A stretch of DNA of 45,642 bases, taken from assembly GCF_011421595.1 (NCBI RefSeq), contig NZ_WTLH01000023.1, positions 1 through 45,642 on the forward strand, written 5' to 3'. A program made the translations under genes and the position numbers. Positions 43,293 through 45,642 of the stretch are shown piece by piece. Every line of letters starts with the position of its first letter. Position 1 is the first letter of the stretch. Under the pieces are notes generated by a model. That model searched no databases. It was not told the origin of the DNA and was given only the letters and a program-made list of their open reading frames with translations. This DNA is from Streptomyces sp. YIM 98790. Lineage in GTDB: Bacteria; Actinomycetota; Actinomycetes; Streptomycetales; Streptomycetaceae.

Positions 43293-45642
43293 GGACGGCC
43301 CGGCCTCGGCCCTGGAAGCGTTCTCCCCGGCCACGCGCGCGTGGTTCACCGGGGCGTTCCGCGCGCCCACCGCCGCCCAGGAGGGCGCCTGGCGGGCCAT
43401 CGCCGCGGAGTCGGACGTGCTGGTGGTGGCGCCCACCGGCTCCGGCAAGACGCTGGCCGCCTTCCTCGCCTCCCTGGACCGGCTGGCGGCCGTGCCGCCG
43501 CCCGCCGATCCGCTGCGCCGCTGCCGGGTGCTGTACGTCTCCCCGCTGAAGGCGCTCGCCGTGGACGTGCAGCGCAACCTCCGCTCGCCGCTCACCGGCA
43601 TCCGCCAGGAGGCGGTCCGGCTCGGTCTTCCCGAGCCGGAGGTCACGGTGGGCGTCCGCTCCGGGGACACCCCGGCCGCCGAGCGCCGCTCGCTGGCCCG
43701 CCGCCCGCCGGACATCCTGATCACCACCCCGGAGTCGCTGTTCCTGATGCTGACCTCCGCCGCCCGGGACGCCCTCGCCGGCGTGGAGACGGTCATCCTG
43801 GACGAGGTGCACGCGGTGGCCGGCACCAAGCGCGGCGCCCATCTGGCGCTCTCCCTGGAGCGGCTGGACGGGCTGCTGCCCCGCCCGGCCCGCCGCATCG
43901 GCCTGTCCGCCACGGTCCGCCCGGTGGACGAGGTGGCCCGCTTCCTCTCCCCGCAGCGCGGCGCCACGATCGTCCAGCCGCCGGCCGAGAAGGAGTGGCG
44001 GCTGTCGGTGGTGGTCCCGGTGCAGGACATGGGCGAGCTCGGCGCCTCCCGGGTGCCGGACGCCCCGCTCTCCCCCGGCGGCCCGGCCCGCGCGGGCGGC
44101 CCGGGCGCGTCCGGGGAGCGCCCCTCCATCTGGCCCTCGGTGGAGGAGCGGATCGTCGACCTGATCCAGGCGCACCGCTCCACCATCGTCTTCGCCAACT
44201 CCCGCCGTCTGGCCGAGCGGCTGTGCAACCGGCTGAACGAGATCGCCCACGAGCGCGCCACCGGCGAGACCCTGCCGGAGGCGCACGGCCCGGCCGAGCT
44301 GATGGGCGGCTCCGGCGCGGGCAGCAGCGCTCCGCCCGTCCTGGCCCGGGCACACCACGGCTCCGTCTCCAAGGAGCAGCGCTCCCAGGTGGAGGAGGAT
44401 CTCAAGGCCGGCCGGCTGCCCGCGGTGGTGGCCACCTCCAGCCTGGAGCTGGGCATCGACATGGGGGCGGTGGATCTGGTGGTGCAGGTGGAGTCGCCGC
44501 CCTCGGTGGCCTCCGGTCTCCAGCGGGTGGGCCGGGCCGGGCACCAGGTGGGCGCGGTCTCCACCGGTGTGGTGTTCCCCAAGTACCGGGGCGATCTGGT
44601 GCAGTCCGCGGTGGTCACCGAGCGGATGCGGCAGGGCGCCATCGAGGCGCTGAAGGTCCCGGCCAATCCGCTGGACGTGCTGGCCCAGCAGGTCGTGGCG
44701 ATGACCGCCATGGACACCTGGGACGTGGACGAGCTGCTGGCCGTGGTGCGCCGTGCGGCGCCGTTCTCCGCGCTGCCGGAGTCCGCCTATCACGCGGTGC
44801 TGGACATGCTGGCCGGCCGCTATCCGTCGGACGCCTTCGCCGAGCTGCGCCCCCGCCTGGTGTGGGACCGGGTGGCGAACACGGTGCGCGGCCGTCCGGG
44901 GGCGCAGCGGCTGGCGGTCACCTCCGGCGGCACCATCCCGGACCGCGGGCTGTTCGGGGTCTTCCTGGCCGGGGCCGATCCGAAGAAGGGCGGCGGCCGG
45001 GTCGGCGAGCTGGACGAGGAGATGGTCTACGAGTCCCGGGTCGGCGATGTGTTCACGCTGGGCACCACCTCCTGGCGGATCGAGGACATCACCCGGGACC
45101 GGGTGCTGGTGTCGCCGGCGCCCGGGGTGCCCGCCCGGCTGCCGTTCTGGAAGGGCGACCAGCTGGGCCGGCCGCTGGAGCTGGGCCGGGCGCTCGGCGG
45201 GTTCCTGCGCGAGCTCGGCGGGCTGGACGCGCCGGCCGCCCGGGAGCGTCTGGCCTCCGCCGGGCTGGACGCCTGGGCGGTGGACAACGTCCTGGCCTAT
45301 CTGGCCGAGCAGCGGGAGATCGCCGGCCATGTGCCGGACGACCGCACCATCGTGGTCGAGCGCTTCCGGGACGAGCTGGGCGACTGGCGCATCGTGGTGC
45401 ACTCGCCGTTCGGCGCGCAGGTGCACGCCCCGTGGGCGCTGGCGCTGGGCGCCCGGCTGGCCGAGCGGCACGGGCTGGACGCCCAGGTGCTGCACGCCGA
45501 CGACGGCATTGTGCTGCGGCTTCCCGACGCCGATCTGCTCGGCCTGGACGGCTTCGCGGACGGGGAATTCGACGGCACCGACGGCACCGACGGCACCGAC
45601 GGCACCGCCGGAACCGCCGGTCTCCCCGGGTCCCCGGCCCCG
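43279..45642 (+). CDS. Lhr-type ATP-dependent helicase, cut by window edge
   Basis: At least 788 residues, open to the last base. A superfamily 2 large helicase-related protein: Q-like motif APTAAQEGAWRAI, Walker A VVAPTGSGKTLAAF, LYVSPLKALAVDVQRNL, DEVH box TVILDEVHAV, motif III GLSATVRP, VFANSRRLAERL, TSSLELGIDMG and motif VI LQRVGRAGHQVG, then the Lhr winged-helix and beta-barrel core (FTLGTTSWRIEDI, LPFWKGDQLGRP). Full Lhr proteins have about 1500 residues, so about half is missing at the right edge. It acts in DNA repair. ATG 43279 or ATG 43288 starts it; neither has a strong ribosome site. Confidence 0.92.
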   Translation, partial: MGRMTDGPASALEAFSPATRAWFTGAFRAPTAAQEGAWRAIAAESDVLVVAPTGSGKTLAAFLASLDRLAAVPPPADPLRRCRVLYVSPLKALAVDVQRNLRSPLTGIRQEAVRLGLPEPEVTVGVRSGDTPAAERRSLARRPPDILITTPESLFLMLTSAARDALAGVETVILDEVHAVAGTKRGAHLALSLERLDGLLPRPARRIGLSATVRPVDEVARFLSPQRGATIVQPPAEKEWRLSVVVPVQDMGELGASRVPDAPLSPGGPARAGGPGASGERPSIWPSVEERIVDLIQAHRSTIVFANSRRLAERLCNRLNEIAHERATGETLPEAHGPAELMGGSGAGSSAPPVLARAHHGSVSKEQRSQVEEDLKAGRLPAVVATSSLELGIDMGAVDLVVQVESPPSVASGLQRVGRAGHQVGAVSTGVVFPKYRGDLVQSAVVTERMRQGAIEALKVPANPLDVLAQQVVAMTAMDTWDVDELLAVVRRAAPFSALPESAYHAVLDMLAGRYPSDAFAELRPRLVWDRVANTVRGRPGAQRLAVTSGGTIPDRGLFGVFLAGADPKKGGGRVGELDEEMVYESRVGDVFTLGTTSWRIEDITRDRVLVSPAPGVPARLPFWKGDQLGRPLELGRALGGFLRELGGLDAPAARERLASAGLDAWAVDNVLAYLAEQREIAGHVPDDRTIVVERFRDELGDWRIVVHSPFGAQVHAPWALALGARLAERHGLDAQVLHADDGIVLRLPDADLLGLDGFADGEFDGTDGTDGTDGTAGTAGLPGSPAP
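45568..45612 (+). repeat. GGCACCGAC tandem repeats within lhr
   Basis: Four to five copies of the 9-bp unit GGCACCGAC, then GGCACCGCC-like units, encode Gly-Thr-Asp/Ala repeats in a probable interdomain loop. Slippage could vary its length. Confidence 0.75.

Overview
The window is about 73% GC over most of its length, has GTG and TTG starts beside ATG, and carries strong Shine-Dalgarno sites. Its right two thirds follow the Streptomyces chromosomal order recA-recX ... gluABCD ... miaB ... miaA ... dapF, (p)ppGpp synthetase, hflX. From memory this is the S. coelicolor block around SCO5769-SCO5796, here running right to left. The source is almost certainly a Streptomyces or a very close relative.

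Layout. (1) 1-6260: a degraded dehydrogenase tail, then one very large gene with an HSP90/GHKL-type ATPase domain and a C-terminal DUF3883-type domain, the architecture of plant NO VEIN proteins. An IS5-family element at 4743-5673 has cut it in two. Removing the element and one TA copy restores a single open frame of about 1555 codons. (2) 6261-13393: a plant-polymer region. It has the tail of a lost arabinofuranosidase with two LacI-family operator-like palindromes, two secreted CE1-type esterases each with a CBM2 module, a feruloyl-CoA-synthetase-like ligase and a PaaX-type regulator. (3) 13394-15934: a sulfur module of SQR-like flavoprotein, DsrE-like protein and an ArsR-rhodanese fusion regulator, with a clear palindromic operator. 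(4) 16034-26856: conserved housekeeping genes on the minus strand (hflX, M1 peptidase, rshA, dapF, a membrane protein, miaA, a dioxygenase-like protein, miaB). (5) 27026-35896: a TAXI solute-binding protein convergent with a two-component system (probable GluK/GluR), the divergent glutamate ABC transporter gluABCD, and a flavin monooxygenase. (6) 35897-38980: a lower-GC insertion zone of dead transposase pieces (IS3, IS481, IS5 types). It surrounds a two-gene unit of related small secreted four-cysteine proteins with its own terminator, and a gene stub after recX. (7) 38998-45642: recX, recA with two recognisable DNA-damage promoter motifs, a DUF3046 protein, azlD/azlC, an AraC regulator, and a divergent lhr-type helicase that runs off the right edge.

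Working together: the esterases would release hydroxycinnamate or acetyl groups from xylan, and the ligase next to them could activate the freed acid. The ArsR-rhodanese protein probably represses the dsrE-sqr operon until persulfide accumulates. The TAXI protein, histidine kinase and regulator look like a glutamate-sensing set that controls the divergent transporter. Transposition has been active at both accessory zones. No tRNA, rRNA or CRISPR array was seen.
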